The notes under the pieces are model-generated. The model did not search any database, had not been told where the DNA came from, and worked only from the letters and a program-made list of their open reading frames with translations. This document shows positions 6,980 through 16,220 of a DNA stretch of 64,000 nt, one piece after another. The position numbers and the translations under genes are program-made. Origin of the DNA: Enhygromyxa salina. GTDB lineage: Bacteria > Myxococcota_A > Polyangia > Nannocystales > Nannocystaceae. The stretch is taken from contig NZ_JMCC02000032.1 of NCBI RefSeq assembly GCF_000737335.2, positions 9,245 to 73,244 on the forward strand, in the 5' to 3' direction. Position 1 is the first letter of the stretch. Every line of letters starts with the position of its first letter.

Positions 6980-8665
6980 ATGATCAAGCTCTCCTTGGAC
7001 CCCCGTATTGCCGAGCAGCAGATTGAGGCGGTCATCTTCTACCTCACCACGTGTGGCTACATCGACAGCGAGTTTGACCTCAGCGAGAAGGCGTTCGTGC
7101 GCGCGTACCTGCGCAAGGTCGTGACCACCCGGATCGACGAGCGCCACGGCGACCAGCTGTCTGCCGAGGCCCGGTTCGAGGCGATCGAGCGTGAGCACGA
7201 CCACTATGTAGAGGTGTTTCAGCAGATTGATCGGGAGGTCAAAGAGCTGTTCACCGAAGCCGTGGCCGACGGCGAGGACATCGGCGAGTTCGTCAAGTCC
7301 AAGCTCAAGCTGCGGGCGTTCGAGATGTTCAAGGACCTCGACGCTGACAATCGGGCGGCGCTGCTGGGCGTGGTCGACGAGTTCATTGGGGCCGACGGCG
7401 TCGTCCACCCCGAAGAGGTCAAGTTCCGCAACGAGCTCGCGGCGTTGCTCGATCAAGATCCCATGATCGGCGAAGAGGACATGATCGGCGACGAGGTCGA
7501 GCTCGCCAAGCCCGTTGATCTGCAGCCGCGGACCGAGAACCACCCCTTCTTCACCAGCTTCGAGCACCACTACTCGGCCGACCCAAGCAAGATCCGCAAG
7601 CAGATCGACGCCGACGTCGCGGTCCTCGATCAGGCCCAGGCCTACTGGGACGGGCTACGGGCCGAGGGCGCGGGCAAGCTCAGCGGTGTGGGCTCGGTCG
7701 ATGATCTCGAGTTTGGCGGGCCGGGCTTCCTCGACGGCCACGTTCACGTGGTCCCGCCCAGCGACCGCGACTTCGAGATGATCGTGCTTGGCGATCTGCA
7801 CGGCTGCTACTCGTGCCTCAAGGGCGCCTTGATGCAGGCCGACTTCATGGAGAAGGTCAAGCGCTACCGCGCGGATCCGGCCAACAACCCCGAGATCAAG
7901 CTGGTCCTGCTTGGCGACTACATCGACCGCGGGCGGTTCTCGTACAACGGGATCCTTCGCACCGTGCTCAAGCTGCTGCTGACCGTGCCCGAGCACGTCT
8001 ACGTGCTGCGCGGCAACCACGAGTACTACATTGAGTATCAGGGCAGGGTCTACGGCGGCGTGCGTCCAGCCGAGGCCATCAACTCGCTCGTCAACCATGT
8101 CCCCGACGAGGTGTTCGAGCGCTACCTCAAGTTCTTCGACTCGATGCCCAACATGCTGATCCACGATCGCATGCTGTTCGTCCACGCCGGGATCCCCCGC
8201 GACGCGCTGATCCGCGAGCGCTGGCAAGACATGTCCACGCTCAACGACCCCGACATCCGGTTTCAGATGTTGTGGAGCGACCCCAGCCGCGCCGAGGTCA
8301 TCCCCGAGGATCTGCAGGCCGCCAGCGCCCGGTTTCCGTTCGGGCGCAAACAATTCCGCTCGTTCATGAGCCGGCTTGGCTGCAACCTGATGGCGCGCGG
8401 CCATGAAAAGGTCAACGCCGGGTTCAAGTCGGTCTACCGCGACGACGACGTTCGCTTGCTGACCGTGTTCTCGGCGGGCGGGCTCGACAACGATGACATC
8501 CCGGCCGACTCCAACTACCGCGACGTGCGGCCGATGGCGCTCACGATCACGCGGACCGATGGCGAGCTGAAGGCAACGCCCTGGGAGATCGACTACGCGC
8601 GCTACCAGTCACCCGCGCTCAACGGGTTCAAGGGCCGCGAGCCCGAGATCGACTTCGTCGAGTGA
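6980..8665 (+). CDS. TerB-like domain fused to PPP-family metallophosphoesterase
   Basis: A 561-residue cytoplasmic protein. The C-terminal half has all metal-binding blocks of Ser/Thr protein phosphatases of the PPP class: GDLHGC (about 271), GDYIDRG (about 312), LRGNHE (about 342), HAGIP (about 404) and RGHEKV. The N-terminal 200 residues are helical and contain a TerB/DnaJ-like acidic loop (FIGADGVVHPEEVKF, about residues 139-153), the type of calcium-binding-like helix pair found in tellurite-resistance TerB. The ATG at 6980 with AGGAAC upstream is chosen over an in-frame start 75 bases earlier, because the intervening residues are Pro/Arg-rich and non-conserved in appearance. Likely a phosphoprotein phosphatase acting opposite the many Ser/Thr kinases of such bacteria. 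Confidence 0.85.
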   Translation: MIKLSLDPRIAEQQIEAVIFYLTTCGYIDSEFDLSEKAFVRAYLRKVVTTRIDERHGDQLSAEARFEAIEREHDHYVEVFQQIDREVKELFTEAVADGEDIGEFVKSKLKLRAFEMFKDLDADNRAALLGVVDEFIGADGVVHPEEVKFRNELAALLDQDPMIGEEDMIGDEVELAKPVDLQPRTENHPFFTSFEHHYSADPSKIRKQIDADVAVLDQAQAYWDGLRAEGAGKLSGVGSVDDLEFGGPGFLDGHVHVVPPSDRDFEMIVLGDLHGCYSCLKGALMQADFMEKVKRYRADPANNPEIKLVLLGDYIDRGRFSYNGILRTVLKLLLTVPEHVYVLRGNHEYYIEYQGRVYGGVRPAEAINSLVNHVPDEVFERYLKFFDSMPNMLIHDRMLFVHAGIPRDALIRERWQDMSTLNDPDIRFQMLWSDPSRAEVIPEDLQAASARFPFGRKQFRSFMSRLGCNLMARGHEKVNAGFKSVYRDDDVRLLTVFSAGGLDNDDIPADSNYRDVRPMALTITRTDGELKATPWEIDYARYQSPALNGFKGREPEIDFVE

Positions 8666-8746
8666 GCCCAGATCCCGGATCCTCGCCACGGGTGAGCGTT
8701 CGCCACAAATTTTGAGGTTCAGGACAGCCGTGCCAGCGTCCACGCG

Positions 8747-9460
8747 ATGCGCGAGGATGATGATGAGCAGGTCGAGCAGGACCTCCTCGACAGTGAGCCC
8801 GGGCCCGTCGCCAGCGCTGGCGCGGAGGCCGTCGCGCCGGTTCGCACCCAAAGGATCGCGCGCTGGCTGTCGAGCAACAGCTGGCTGATCCTCGCCGCCG
8901 GGGCGGCGCTGGTGCTGACGCGGGTGGTCGAGTTCTCGCCGCCTGAGCAGGTCCGCATGGACGAGGCCAGCGTGGATCTGGTCGGCGAGGCGCCGAGCCA
9001 AGAATTCTCGAGCCAGCTCGGCAACCCGCAGGCGGTTCAGCTGCGCGCGACCTTGCGGCTGTACCCGCGCAACGATCTAGACGTTCGTGAGCCGGATCCC
9101 AAGCTCGACGGCACCGCGCGGGTGCTCTCGCAGCCCGTCGTCACCACGATCTACGCGATGAACGCGACGATCGACCAGACCGTGCGCCTCGACGGCGGCG
9201 AGCTCGAGATCGACGTGGCGCTGGCTGGGACGCCGCGGCTGAGTGACACCGCCGGGGCCAACAAGGTGCCCGATCTGGATCTCGAGCAAGAGCTGACCGT
9301 GACCAGTCGCCAAAACAAGTGGCTGGGCGATCCGGTTCAGCGCGTTCACCTGCACACCCGGGGGACCCTGACAGACCTCGAGGCACGGCCCTACCGCTGG
9401 GTGTTCGTCGTCGAGGGCAAGCTGTTCGCGCTGGATCTCGAGATCAACCGCGCGGTGTGA
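8747..9460 (+). CDS. Single-pass membrane protein of unknown function
   Basis: 237 residues: an acidic cytoplasmic N-terminus (1-40), one transmembrane helix (about 44-62, NSWLILAAGAALVLTRV), then an extracytoplasmic domain rich in beta strands with alternating hydrophobic residues. No Cys pairs and no recognised family. Its 3' end overlaps the convergent methylase gene by 17 bp. Confidence 0.7.
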   Translation: MREDDDEQVEQDLLDSEPGPVASAGAEAVAPVRTQRIARWLSSNSWLILAAGAALVLTRVVEFSPPEQVRMDEASVDLVGEAPSQEFSSQLGNPQAVQLRATLRLYPRNDLDVREPDPKLDGTARVLSQPVVTTIYAMNATIDQTVRLDGGELEIDVALAGTPRLSDTAGANKVPDLDLEQELTVTSRQNKWLGDPVQRVHLHTRGTLTDLEARPYRWVFVVEGKLFALDLEINRAV

Positions 9461-10106
9461 TCACGACGCCGCGAGCGTGACGCAGCAAGTACGCTGCGAT
9501 CCCGAACGCGCTCGACACGTTGAGTGATCCCTTGATCCCGGCCATCGGGATCCGCACGACTTGCTCGCAGCGCTCGACCACGCGGGGGTCGACGCCGGAC
9601 ACCTCGTGGCCAAGGACCAAGACGATCGGGGGATCACCGGGTCCGCCCGCTTCGTCGATCAGCTCGAACAGGTCGCGCGAGCGCGGCCCGCCCTCGAGCG
9701 CCCACAGCCGCTTGCCCGCGCCAACCAGCGCGTCGGCGGCCGCCGCTGGATCGGGGTGATGGCTCCAGGCCACGCTGCGCTCGGCACCCAGCGCTGTCTT
9801 GGCGAACTTGGGGTGCGCGGGCGTCGGCGTGAACCCGCCCAGGTGCATGTGGGTGACGCCGGCCCCATCGGCGGTGCGAAACATGGAACCCACGTTGCTC
9901 AAGCTGCGAATGTTGTCGAGCAAGGCCTCGACCGGGGGACCCGCCGCGACCCGGCGCTGCGTGATCTCGTGGGTGTCATAGACCTCACCCACGAACTGCG
10001 TAGGTGACTGGCACAAGGGACAATTCGCCCCAAGCTCGCTCGCCTCGGCCACCGGAAACCGCAGCCCGCAGCCGGCCGCCTGGCACTCGCGTTGTTGGTA
10101 CCGCAC
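9444..10106 (-). CDS. SpoU/TrmH-family RNA 2'-O-methyltransferase with N-terminal zinc ribbon
   Basis: A SAM-dependent ribose methylase with a SPOUT trefoil knot. The three family motifs are present: NIRSLSNVGSMFRTADGAG (motif 1), VLVLGHEVSGVD (motif 2) and IPMAGIKGSLNVSSAFGIA (motif 3). The N-terminal 35 residues carry Cys8, Cys13, Cys29 and Cys32, spaced as a small zinc ribbon that may help bind RNA. Length 220, GTG start. The target (tRNA or rRNA) cannot be told from sequence. It ends tail-to-tail with the membrane protein gene. Confidence 0.9.
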   Translation of the reverse strand: MRYQQRECQAAGCGLRFPVAEASELGANCPLCQSPTQFVGEVYDTHEITQRRVAAGPPVEALLDNIRSLSNVGSMFRTADGAGVTHMHLGGFTPTPAHPKFAKTALGAERSVAWSHHPDPAAAADALVGAGKRLWALEGGPRSRDLFELIDEAGGPGDPPIVLVLGHEVSGVDPRVVERCEQVVRIPMAGIKGSLNVSSAFGIAAYLLRHARGVVITPRG

Positions 10107-10122
10107 CGGCGCACCTTAGATC

Positions 10123-10545
10123 ATGCACGGCGCTCAGGTTCCGCTAAGATCCCCAGGCGTGGCGTATCGGGATGAGCAGCAGGCGCTGATGCTCGAGGTC
10201 GCAACCCTCGAGCGTGAGAACCATCGCTTGCAGGCCGAGCTGACCGAGGCCGAGCAGCGCTTCAAGGGCCTGCTCAGCGGCGAGTACGAGCAGCGGCGCA
10301 AGACCGTGCGCAAGTCGTGTGTGATGTGTAGCGGCAACTTGCTCCCGGTCGCGATCGTCGCCGGGCACGACGTCCGCAACCCGCTCCCGCTCAAGATGAG
10401 CACGCTGCGGTTTGGCTCCCCCGAAGGCGGGTTCACGGCCTCGGCTCCGGTCCGTTCTTACGCGTGCGGGACCTGCGGATACATCCACAACTTCATTGAT
10501 ATGGATCTTGGCGACCTCGGCGGCAGCCTTGGCGAGGTTGGCTGA
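10123..10545 (+). CDS. Small zinc-ribbon protein with coiled coil
   Basis: 140 residues. Residues about 15-60 form a heptad-like coiled coil (QQALMLEVATLERENHRLQ), followed by two Cys pairs, CVMC (about 66) and CGTCG (about 117), about 50 residues apart, typical of a knuckle-type zinc site. A Gly/Leu/Asp-rich tail ends the protein. The start is an ATG at 10123; a GTG at 10159 is the alternative and would remove a non-conserved-looking leader. Function unknown. Confidence 0.65.
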   Translation: MHGAQVPLRSPGVAYRDEQQALMLEVATLERENHRLQAELTEAEQRFKGLLSGEYEQRRKTVRKSCVMCSGNLLPVAIVAGHDVRNPLPLKMSTLRFGSPEGGFTASAPVRSYACGTCGYIHNFIDMDLGDLGGSLGEVG

Positions 10546-10556
10546 GCCTCAGCCGG

Positions 10557-11057
10557 CTATCGAAAGTGCGAGAGATCCACGAGATCGAGCTGGGCAACGC
10601 GTGTGCGGACGAGCGCCCACTCGAGCGGGTCGAGCTTGCGCCTCCAGCCAGGGCTAGAGATGACCTCGCGGATGGTCTCGGCGATCTCGGCCGCAGCCTT
10701 ACGGTGTCGCTGTTCACGTCGCCGCGTGGACAGGAGGACGAATGTCGTCGTGAACAACAGCATTGTCGCGCCTGCGCCGACAATCAACGCGATGGCAACG
10801 CTATTGGCCTGGAACCAGTAGAACGCCGTCGAGAGAGCCAAGATCGTGACGACGAGCGTGGGCACGATCCAGAGCGTCTGGAGACCCTGCGTCCGTGCGC
10901 GTTCCTGCTCTCGCTCAGCCACCTCGATCAACGCCAACACTTGCGCGATCTCCCGATCGATCTTCGGCGGGCGCAAACTCGACGGCATCACGTCGACCGG
11001 CTCCGGCTGGTTGCTCTCGTCAAGAAACGGCGGGTGCTCTCGGAGTGGCAGGCTCAT
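10557..11057 (-). CDS. Small two-helix membrane protein
   Basis: 166 residues: a soluble N-terminus with a coiled-coil-like Glu/Arg/Ala segment, two adjacent transmembrane helices (about residues 65-85 and 90-115, LWIVPTLVVTILALSTAF and SVAIALIVGAGATMLLFT), then a basic cytoplasmic tail. The ATG at 11057 is chosen because GAGGA lies 7 bases before it; an upstream in-frame start would overlap the GTPase gene. It begins 10 bp after the GTPase stop, so the two are an operon and possibly a functional pair (membrane anchor and GTPase). Confidence 0.7.
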   Translation of the reverse strand: MSLPLREHPPFLDESNQPEPVDVMPSSLRPPKIDREIAQVLALIEVAEREQERARTQGLQTLWIVPTLVVTILALSTAFYWFQANSVAIALIVGAGATMLLFTTTFVLLSTRRREQRHRKAAAEIAETIREVISSPGWRRKLDPLEWALVRTRVAQLDLVDLSHFR

Positions 11058-11067
11058 CAGTCTGTCC

Positions 11068-11910
11068 TCATGCACGGCACAGATCAAAGATCTTCGCCCT
11101 CAAGCGAACGACATACGCTCGCCGAGCAGCTTCGTCGATCTCGGATTTGACGATCGAGTCACCCCACGCAAAGTCTTCGGGCAGGCACGAAACGGCGGCC
11201 GAGTCGACCGCAACGTTGAGGCGCCCGATGTTCGACTGCAGGCGCTCCACACGCCGCGCAAACGCGCCACCTCCTCCAGGACAGTAGCAATCCGAGACGC
11301 CGGCCAACCTGTCCTGATAGAGGTCAGCTTTGGCCGTCACCACCAGCAGCCAGAATGGCCGCCGGTGCTTGCGCCAGTAGCTCTCCAATTCGTGGCAGGT
11401 CTTGTCGAAGTCCTCCAGCTCCTCCTCGAGCTTTTTCTCGACGAAGCTCTCGATGCTCGGATGCGTCCGCAGCAGATGGGCCTGGGCGTCGGGCGACCGC
11501 GGGTGCGCCAGTCCGGCGCACACCACATAGATCAACCCAGAGATTTCGCTCTTGCGGGACGTGAAGTGGCGTTCGAAAGCGTCCTGACGCGCGTGTGAAT
11601 CTGGGTCTCCGGGGATGACGATCCCCGCAACCTTCTTGCCACCAGCACCCCGGCCTTTGAGATTGGCTTGACCGATGCTCGCTGAAGTGTCCGGCGGTGA
11701 GTAGCCTTCCGTGTAGGCGGCGCCCGACAAGAAGTCCCAGAGCACGGACTTACCCACCGACTTGATGCCGGTCACCAGCACGGGCGCAGGTGTGCTCGAC
11801 AACATTCCGCGCAGCCACGAGCCTGCCCGCTTGACCTCGTCAGGGTGGTCCTGCGCCCACTTGACGACCTGTTGGGCGCCCTGGAGCGCGAGTGCAGCCT
11901 TGCCCGACAC
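11068..11910 (-). CDS. P-loop GTPase-like protein
   Basis: 280 residues. A Walker A loop GIKSVGKS (48-55) is followed by a Thr/Ser-rich switch-like segment (PPDTSASIG), a hydrophobic strand ending GDPD (100-104) in the switch II position, and TAKAD (192-196) in the place of the NKxD guanine-specificity motif. This layout fits dynamin-like or Ras-like small GTPases of the TRAFAC class. The NKxD variant leaves ATP binding possible. The start is GTG. A small membrane protein is encoded 10 bp downstream. Confidence 0.75.
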   Translation of the reverse strand: MSGKAALALQGAQQVVKWAQDHPDEVKRAGSWLRGMLSSTPAPVLVTGIKSVGKSVLWDFLSGAAYTEGYSPPDTSASIGQANLKGRGAGGKKVAGIVIPGDPDSHARQDAFERHFTSRKSEISGLIYVVCAGLAHPRSPDAQAHLLRTHPSIESFVEKKLEEELEDFDKTCHELESYWRKHRRPFWLLVVTAKADLYQDRLAGVSDCYCPGGGGAFARRVERLQSNIGRLNVAVDSAAVSCLPEDFAWGDSIVKSEIDEAARRAYVVRLRAKIFDLCRA

Positions 11911-11977
11911 ACCTCGACTCTACCAGCTTTGGTCGAGCACACACAGAACCACGCGGTTGCGAGCGCCCGCCCTCCGC

Positions 11978-12841
11978 TCAGCCGGGCGCGCGCACGGGTG
12001 GTCGCAGGCGCTCGCGCCAGCGCGTGGCGACGGACTTGGCCCGCGGATCCTTGGCCGTGCGCGCCAACCTGGACAGGGCCTCGGGTCCCAGCATCGACAG
12101 GCCCTCGCGCTCGAGCCGGGGGGCGAGCGAGGCCGCCAGCACACCCGCGCCGCCAGCCCAGCGCTCGAGCACCGCAACATCGATCTCGTAGGGCGTGGCC
12201 GGGAGCGCGAGCCATCGCTTACCGATTGCGCGCAGCTGCTCGGACTCGTGCTCGATCCAGACCGGCAACAACATCTCGAGCAGCTCGGGCTCGAGCTCGC
12301 GCAAGGTCGCGGCGGTCGGCTCGCGCAGCGCTCGTTCATCGAGCTCGAGGATCGATGCGATGCCTTCGATCAGCGCGCTCGGCTCGAGGCCCAGGCGGTC
12401 GAGAGACTCGCGCAAGCTAGCGACGCCAGCGTGGGCTTGGTGGGCAGGTTCGTCATGTTGCTCGCCGTCGCCGTCGCTTGCCTCGCGCCGCTCGAGCTGA
12501 CGCGTGACCAAGTCGCGCAGCCAGTCCCACGGTCCGCGACCTTCACCGCTCTCGCCCCCCAGCACCGCGTAGCCAAGCGCCTCGAGGGTTCGCAGCCGGG
12601 CCGAGAGCAGCGCCTCGGCCTCGCCCTCGGCCAGCCAGCGCCACGACAACATGCGCCCGCGCCCCAGCGCTTCGGGCTCGCGGCCGCTGCGGGTTGCGTC
12701 CTCGGCTCGGGCCTCGCGGACGTTGTGCGCGACGCCAAGCAGGGTCCGCTTGGTGACCAGCGAGACCCTCGCGTAGCGGTCGGGGCCGCGGGCGTGAGTG
12801 AGGACCAGCGTGGTGCCGCGGCTTTCGCTCCAGCTCGCCAT
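11978..12841 (-). CDS. Hypothetical protein
   Basis: 287 residues, soluble, Leu/Glu/Arg-rich and mostly helical, with no recognised motif. An in-frame extension to 13141 exists but runs antisense into the Tat-exported protein gene, so the ATG at 12841 (MASWSESRGTTLVLTHARG) is taken as the start. It is divergent from the gene at 13016, with 174 bp between them for promoters. No function can be suggested. Confidence 0.65.
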   Translation of the reverse strand: MASWSESRGTTLVLTHARGPDRYARVSLVTKRTLLGVAHNVREARAEDATRSGREPEALGRGRMLSWRWLAEGEAEALLSARLRTLEALGYAVLGGESGEGRGPWDWLRDLVTRQLERREASDGDGEQHDEPAHQAHAGVASLRESLDRLGLEPSALIEGIASILELDERALREPTAATLRELEPELLEMLLPVWIEHESEQLRAIGKRWLALPATPYEIDVAVLERWAGGAGVLAASLAPRLEREGLSMLGPEALSRLARTAKDPRAKSVATRWRERLRPPVRAPG

Positions 12842-13015
12842 ACCTGCGCGAGTGTTCCATGGATCGCCCGTCTCGAACAGCCAACAGGTGAACGGCGCCC
12901 GGGAGCAGGGCCGCCGTAAGTCATGCCCAGAGGGTCGCGTTCCCCGGCCCCAACGACTCGAGACCCCAGATCGGCACCCATGGGCCGACCCACGATAGGC
13001 CGCGAGGACACGACC

Positions 13016-13993
13016 ATGCACGACCCCAAGCGAAGCGAAGATCCCAACCTGAGCCGACGTGGCGCCCTGATCCGGATGATGGAGGTCGGTGTCGCCATCG
13101 CCGGCACTGCCGTGTTGACGAGTGGAGCGACCGAGAACCAAGCCGAGGCCCGGCGTCCGCCGCCGCCGATCGAACCCCAGAGCCCGCTGGTCTCCCTTCA
13201 GCTCCAGTCACCCCACGGCGGCGAGTTTCCCAGCTTTCGTCATGGTGGTGACGTGTGGATCGGCGGCTCCGAAGGGGAGCGCTACAACCTGCGGCTGCAA
13301 AACCACAGCCCGGAGCGCGTCGAGGTGGTGGTCAGCGTCGATGGGCGCGACGTGATCAGCGGCCGACTTGGCGACTACGCCAAGCAGCGCGGCTACGTGA
13401 TTGATCCCTTTGGTGTGTTGGTGATCGAGGGCTACCGGCAGTCGCTCGATAGCGTCGCCGCGTTCCGCTTCGCCGACCTCGCCGACAGCTACTCGGCGCG
13501 ACTTGGGACGCCGGTCCACGTGGGTATCATCGGCGTCGCCGCGTTCGCCGAGAAGGTCCGAACCCGGCGACACAAGCAGCCGCTCGCGCCGATCGACGGC
13601 GATCCCTTCCCCGGTGAGGACTCTAGCGTTCCGCTGCCGCCTTCGTCGGTTGTCAGCGGCGCGGACAAGGCCCGCCGCAGCGCCGAGAAGCGCGGCGAGG
13701 CGGGTCCGGGTGCGAGCTGGGCGGCCCCCGAGCAGCCCAACTCGCTTGGCACCGAATACGGAGAGAGCACCTTCGCGCCAGTTGAAGAGGTCTCGTTCAA
13801 GCGCAAGCACAACAAGAAGCCCGACCAGCTGCTGGTCATGCGCTATGACTCGATGGACGGGCTGCGCGCGCGCGGTGTGGTGTTTGACGATCGGCCCGTG
13901 CGTCGGCCGGTGCGGACCTGGGACCGCGAGCCGCCGCGCCCGTCGGGCCGCGAGTTCGCGCCGCCGCCCCCACCTCGGGATTGGTGGCGCTGA
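13016..13993 (+). CDS. Tat-exported protein of an uncharacterised beta-rich family
   Basis: 325 residues. A Tat-type leader (SRRGALIR near residue 14, hydrophobic stretch IAGTAVLTSGA) precedes a domain of about 110 residues with the pattern YNLRLQNHSPERVEVVVSVD, DVISG, GYVIDPFGVLVIEGYR, VAAFRF, DSYSARLG and VGIIGVAAF. That block recurs as an uncharacterised secreted family in Proteobacteria (from memory, not searched). A low-complexity Pro/Arg region and a C-terminal Pro-rich tail (APPPPPRDWW) follow. The ATG at 13016 is preceded by GAGGA at 8 bases. Location periplasm or envelope; role unknown. Confidence 0.75.
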   Translation: MHDPKRSEDPNLSRRGALIRMMEVGVAIAGTAVLTSGATENQAEARRPPPPIEPQSPLVSLQLQSPHGGEFPSFRHGGDVWIGGSEGERYNLRLQNHSPERVEVVVSVDGRDVISGRLGDYAKQRGYVIDPFGVLVIEGYRQSLDSVAAFRFADLADSYSARLGTPVHVGIIGVAAFAEKVRTRRHKQPLAPIDGDPFPGEDSSVPLPPSSVVSGADKARRSAEKRGEAGPGASWAAPEQPNSLGTEYGESTFAPVEEVSFKRKHNKKPDQLLVMRYDSMDGLRARGVVFDDRPVRRPVRTWDREPPRPSGREFAPPPPPRDWWR

Positions 13994-14025
13994 GCCGGCC
14001 GGGCTCAGGGCGACGAGCCCAGCGA

Positions 14026-14748
14026 CTAACGAAGCGCGTCGCTGATGTACGGCCGCACGTGATCGGCCAGCAGGTGCGCGCCCGCTGGGGTGACGTGGAC
14101 GCCATCGCCGGAGCGCACGCGGGTGCGGGTGCCATCGATCACCAGGTGATCGCTGTACGCCCCGCGCACGGTCAACGCGTCCCAAGTCGAGACGAATCGT
14201 GCGTTCGGTCGCAGCGACATCTCGACCTCGAAGACCTCGTTCATCGCGGCCACGCGGCTGCACAGCTTCTCGGACTTGACCTGCGGCATGCCCAGCCAGA
14301 ACAAGCGCTCGTGCGCGGGCGCGACCGCGTCGGCGAACGCGTTGACGCGGCGGCGGTACTCGGGGATCCAGCCGGGATCGCCGTAGCGGTACCACTCGGG
14401 ATCGGCCTTGCGGCCCATGTAGATCCCTTGACCGTCGTTGCCGCCGAACATGCACACGACGACGTCCGGCTTGGCTTCCTCGCGGGCCTTCGCGCCGAGC
14501 TTGAACCAGTCGTAGAAGTCCGGCCGCGCCAAGCCAGACGAAGCCTTCGCGCGGCGATCGATCGTGCAGCCAAACTCGCGCTCGAGATCCTGGCCCAAGT
14601 ACAAGCCAAAGCCGCCGCCCATCATGCTGCTGCCGATCATCAAGACCGTGGCCCCGTCGGCGTGCGCGCTGCGAGGTAGCAGCAACGCCGCTGGCGCTGC
14701 GGCGAGCAGCGAGATGAAGCCGCGTCGAGAGGTGGGGGATGTCGTCAT
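14026..14748 (-). CDS. Tat-exported SGNH hydrolase (DUF459-like)
   Basis: 240 residues. A twin-arginine leader TSRRGFISLL at residues 6-15 leads into an SGNH esterase core: block I IGSSMMGGG (catalytic Ser41), block III FGGNDGQG, and block V DGVHVTPAG with Asp215 and His218 completing the triad. DUF459 members act on periplasmic glycan or peptidoglycan acyl groups in some bacteria; the substrate here is unknown. The ATG at 14748 is preferred to a GTG at 14772 because it places the Tat motif near the N-terminus and avoids overlap with the upstream lipoprotein gene, which ends at 14760. Confidence 0.85.
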   Translation of the reverse strand: MTTSPTSRRGFISLLAAAPAALLLPRSAHADGATVLMIGSSMMGGGFGLYLGQDLEREFGCTIDRRAKASSGLARPDFYDWFKLGAKAREEAKPDVVVCMFGGNDGQGIYMGRKADPEWYRYGDPGWIPEYRRRVNAFADAVAPAHERLFWLGMPQVKSEKLCSRVAAMNEVFEVEMSLRPNARFVSTWDALTVRGAYSDHLVIDGTRTRVRSGDGVHVTPAGAHLLADHVRPYISDALR

Positions 14749-14759
14749 AATGGGTCGCG

Positions 14760-16220
14760 TCACTTGGGCCACGCGTAGATGCCACTCAGCTCGCGATCGG
14801 TCGCGCGCGCGGTAGCGGGGGTCGAGATCGAGACCAGATCCCCGGGCAGCAGCGAGAGGTACAGCTCGCCCCGATCGGCGTGGAGGTCTGGATGATCCCT
14901 GTCGTCGTCGCCGTCAACGATCAGCGTGCGCTCCGACGACCAGTCCACGGTCATCGCCATGCACACTGGGGGGGCGCCGGTCGAGCACACGACCGCGCGC
15001 TTGGTCGTGTCGATCGAGACCTCGTTGACGCCTAGATCCGAGTCGGTGACCTCTACGGTGATCTCGGCCACGACCTCGCGCCCAACGAGCGACAACAGCT
15101 CACGGGCGCGCAAGGTCATCGCCCGGGTCGTCACCGAGACCCCGCCGACCCCAGACATGCTGAGGTCGGCCAGCGAGTCGGTCCAAAACCACCCGGCCTC
15201 GGTCTCGAGCGCGAGGATCAGGTGCCCGGTGTACCCCGCGTCGAAGAAGCCAACCTGCAGCAGCTGCGCGGCCTTGAACGATCCACCCAGCCGCCGCTTG
15301 GCCAGCGCGCGCTTGGTCGGCTTGTTCTTGATCTGCGGCTCTTTCTCGCAGCGCACGTCACCCTCGGTCGGGCCGCGGCCGTCGGCCGCCAACACTGCCG
15401 CGGTCGCCTTGCTGCACAGCTCGTCGAGCGACTTGGCCGGTCCGTTGATCTTCACGCGTAGCTCATCTGGCAGCGGCGCGCCGGGCCCACAGCCAGTGAT
15501 TGGCTCACCGGCTGCGCACGCGGTCATGCAGGCGGCGAGCGCCGGTTCGTCCAGCGTCGCGTCGGATCGCCGGCGCGCGGCGTCACACTGGGTCAGGCAC
15601 TGGACCTCGCACGGCTGCACGCTGAAGTCCTCGACCTCGGCGAGATCCTGACCGGCCTGAACCCCGCGCAGGTAGCCCCAGATGCCCGCGCGCTTCCACT
15701 CTGTCTCGATGTACTGGTAGTAGCCAAACAGCTGCCCCTCGCGCACGATGAAGGTCATCGTGTGGGTGGGCTTGCCCTTGAGCGAGACCGTGGCATCGAT
15801 CGCGCCGGGGATCAGCTTGGACTCGCTGAGCGCAGCCTCGGAGGTTTGAACCTTGCCCTTCTCGAACACCACGTCGTCGTAGCCGGTCTTGGTCAGCTGG
15901 ATCTTGCCCTCGCAGTTGTCGACGCTGACCGTCATCTGGAAGTGACCGTTGATCCCACGCGACGAGAGATCTTCCGAACCCACCACGGTGGTGTCGAAGG
16001 TCCACGCGCCAGCGAAGCCGGCCAAGTTTGCGCAGTGGCCCGTCACCTGCTCGGGCGGCGCCTCGAGCTTGGTGCACTTGCCATCGAGGCAGCTCAGCCC
16101 GTCGGCGCACTCTTCCTTCTTGGTGCACGAAGCACCCGCGTCGCCCGGCTCTGACTTGCACGCGGACAGAGAGACCAGGCCAAGCACGACCGCGAATGAA
16201 GGCGCGAGAACGATGCGCAT
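14760..16220 (-). CDS. Cys-rich lipoprotein, unknown function
   Basis: 486 residues with a lipoprotein signal ending LSAC (Cys21). A short Cys module (CTKKEECADGLSCLDGKC) of the kind found after the lipobox in many myxobacterial lipoproteins follows. A second Cys cluster lies around residues 205-245 (CEVQCLTQC ... CMTACAAG). The rest is beta-rich with no recognised enzyme motif. It is probably co-transcribed with the downstream SGNH hydrolase gene (11 bp gap to its start). Confidence 0.75.
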   Translation of the reverse strand: MRIVLAPSFAVVLGLVSLSACKSEPGDAGASCTKKEECADGLSCLDGKCTKLEAPPEQVTGHCANLAGFAGAWTFDTTVVGSEDLSSRGINGHFQMTVSVDNCEGKIQLTKTGYDDVVFEKGKVQTSEAALSESKLIPGAIDATVSLKGKPTHTMTFIVREGQLFGYYQYIETEWKRAGIWGYLRGVQAGQDLAEVEDFSVQPCEVQCLTQCDAARRRSDATLDEPALAACMTACAAGEPITGCGPGAPLPDELRVKINGPAKSLDELCSKATAAVLAADGRGPTEGDVRCEKEPQIKNKPTKRALAKRRLGGSFKAAQLLQVGFFDAGYTGHLILALETEAGWFWTDSLADLSMSGVGGVSVTTRAMTLRARELLSLVGREVVAEITVEVTDSDLGVNEVSIDTTKRAVVCSTGAPPVCMAMTVDWSSERTLIVDGDDDRDHPDLHADRGELYLSLLPGDLVSISTPATARATDRELSGIYAWPK

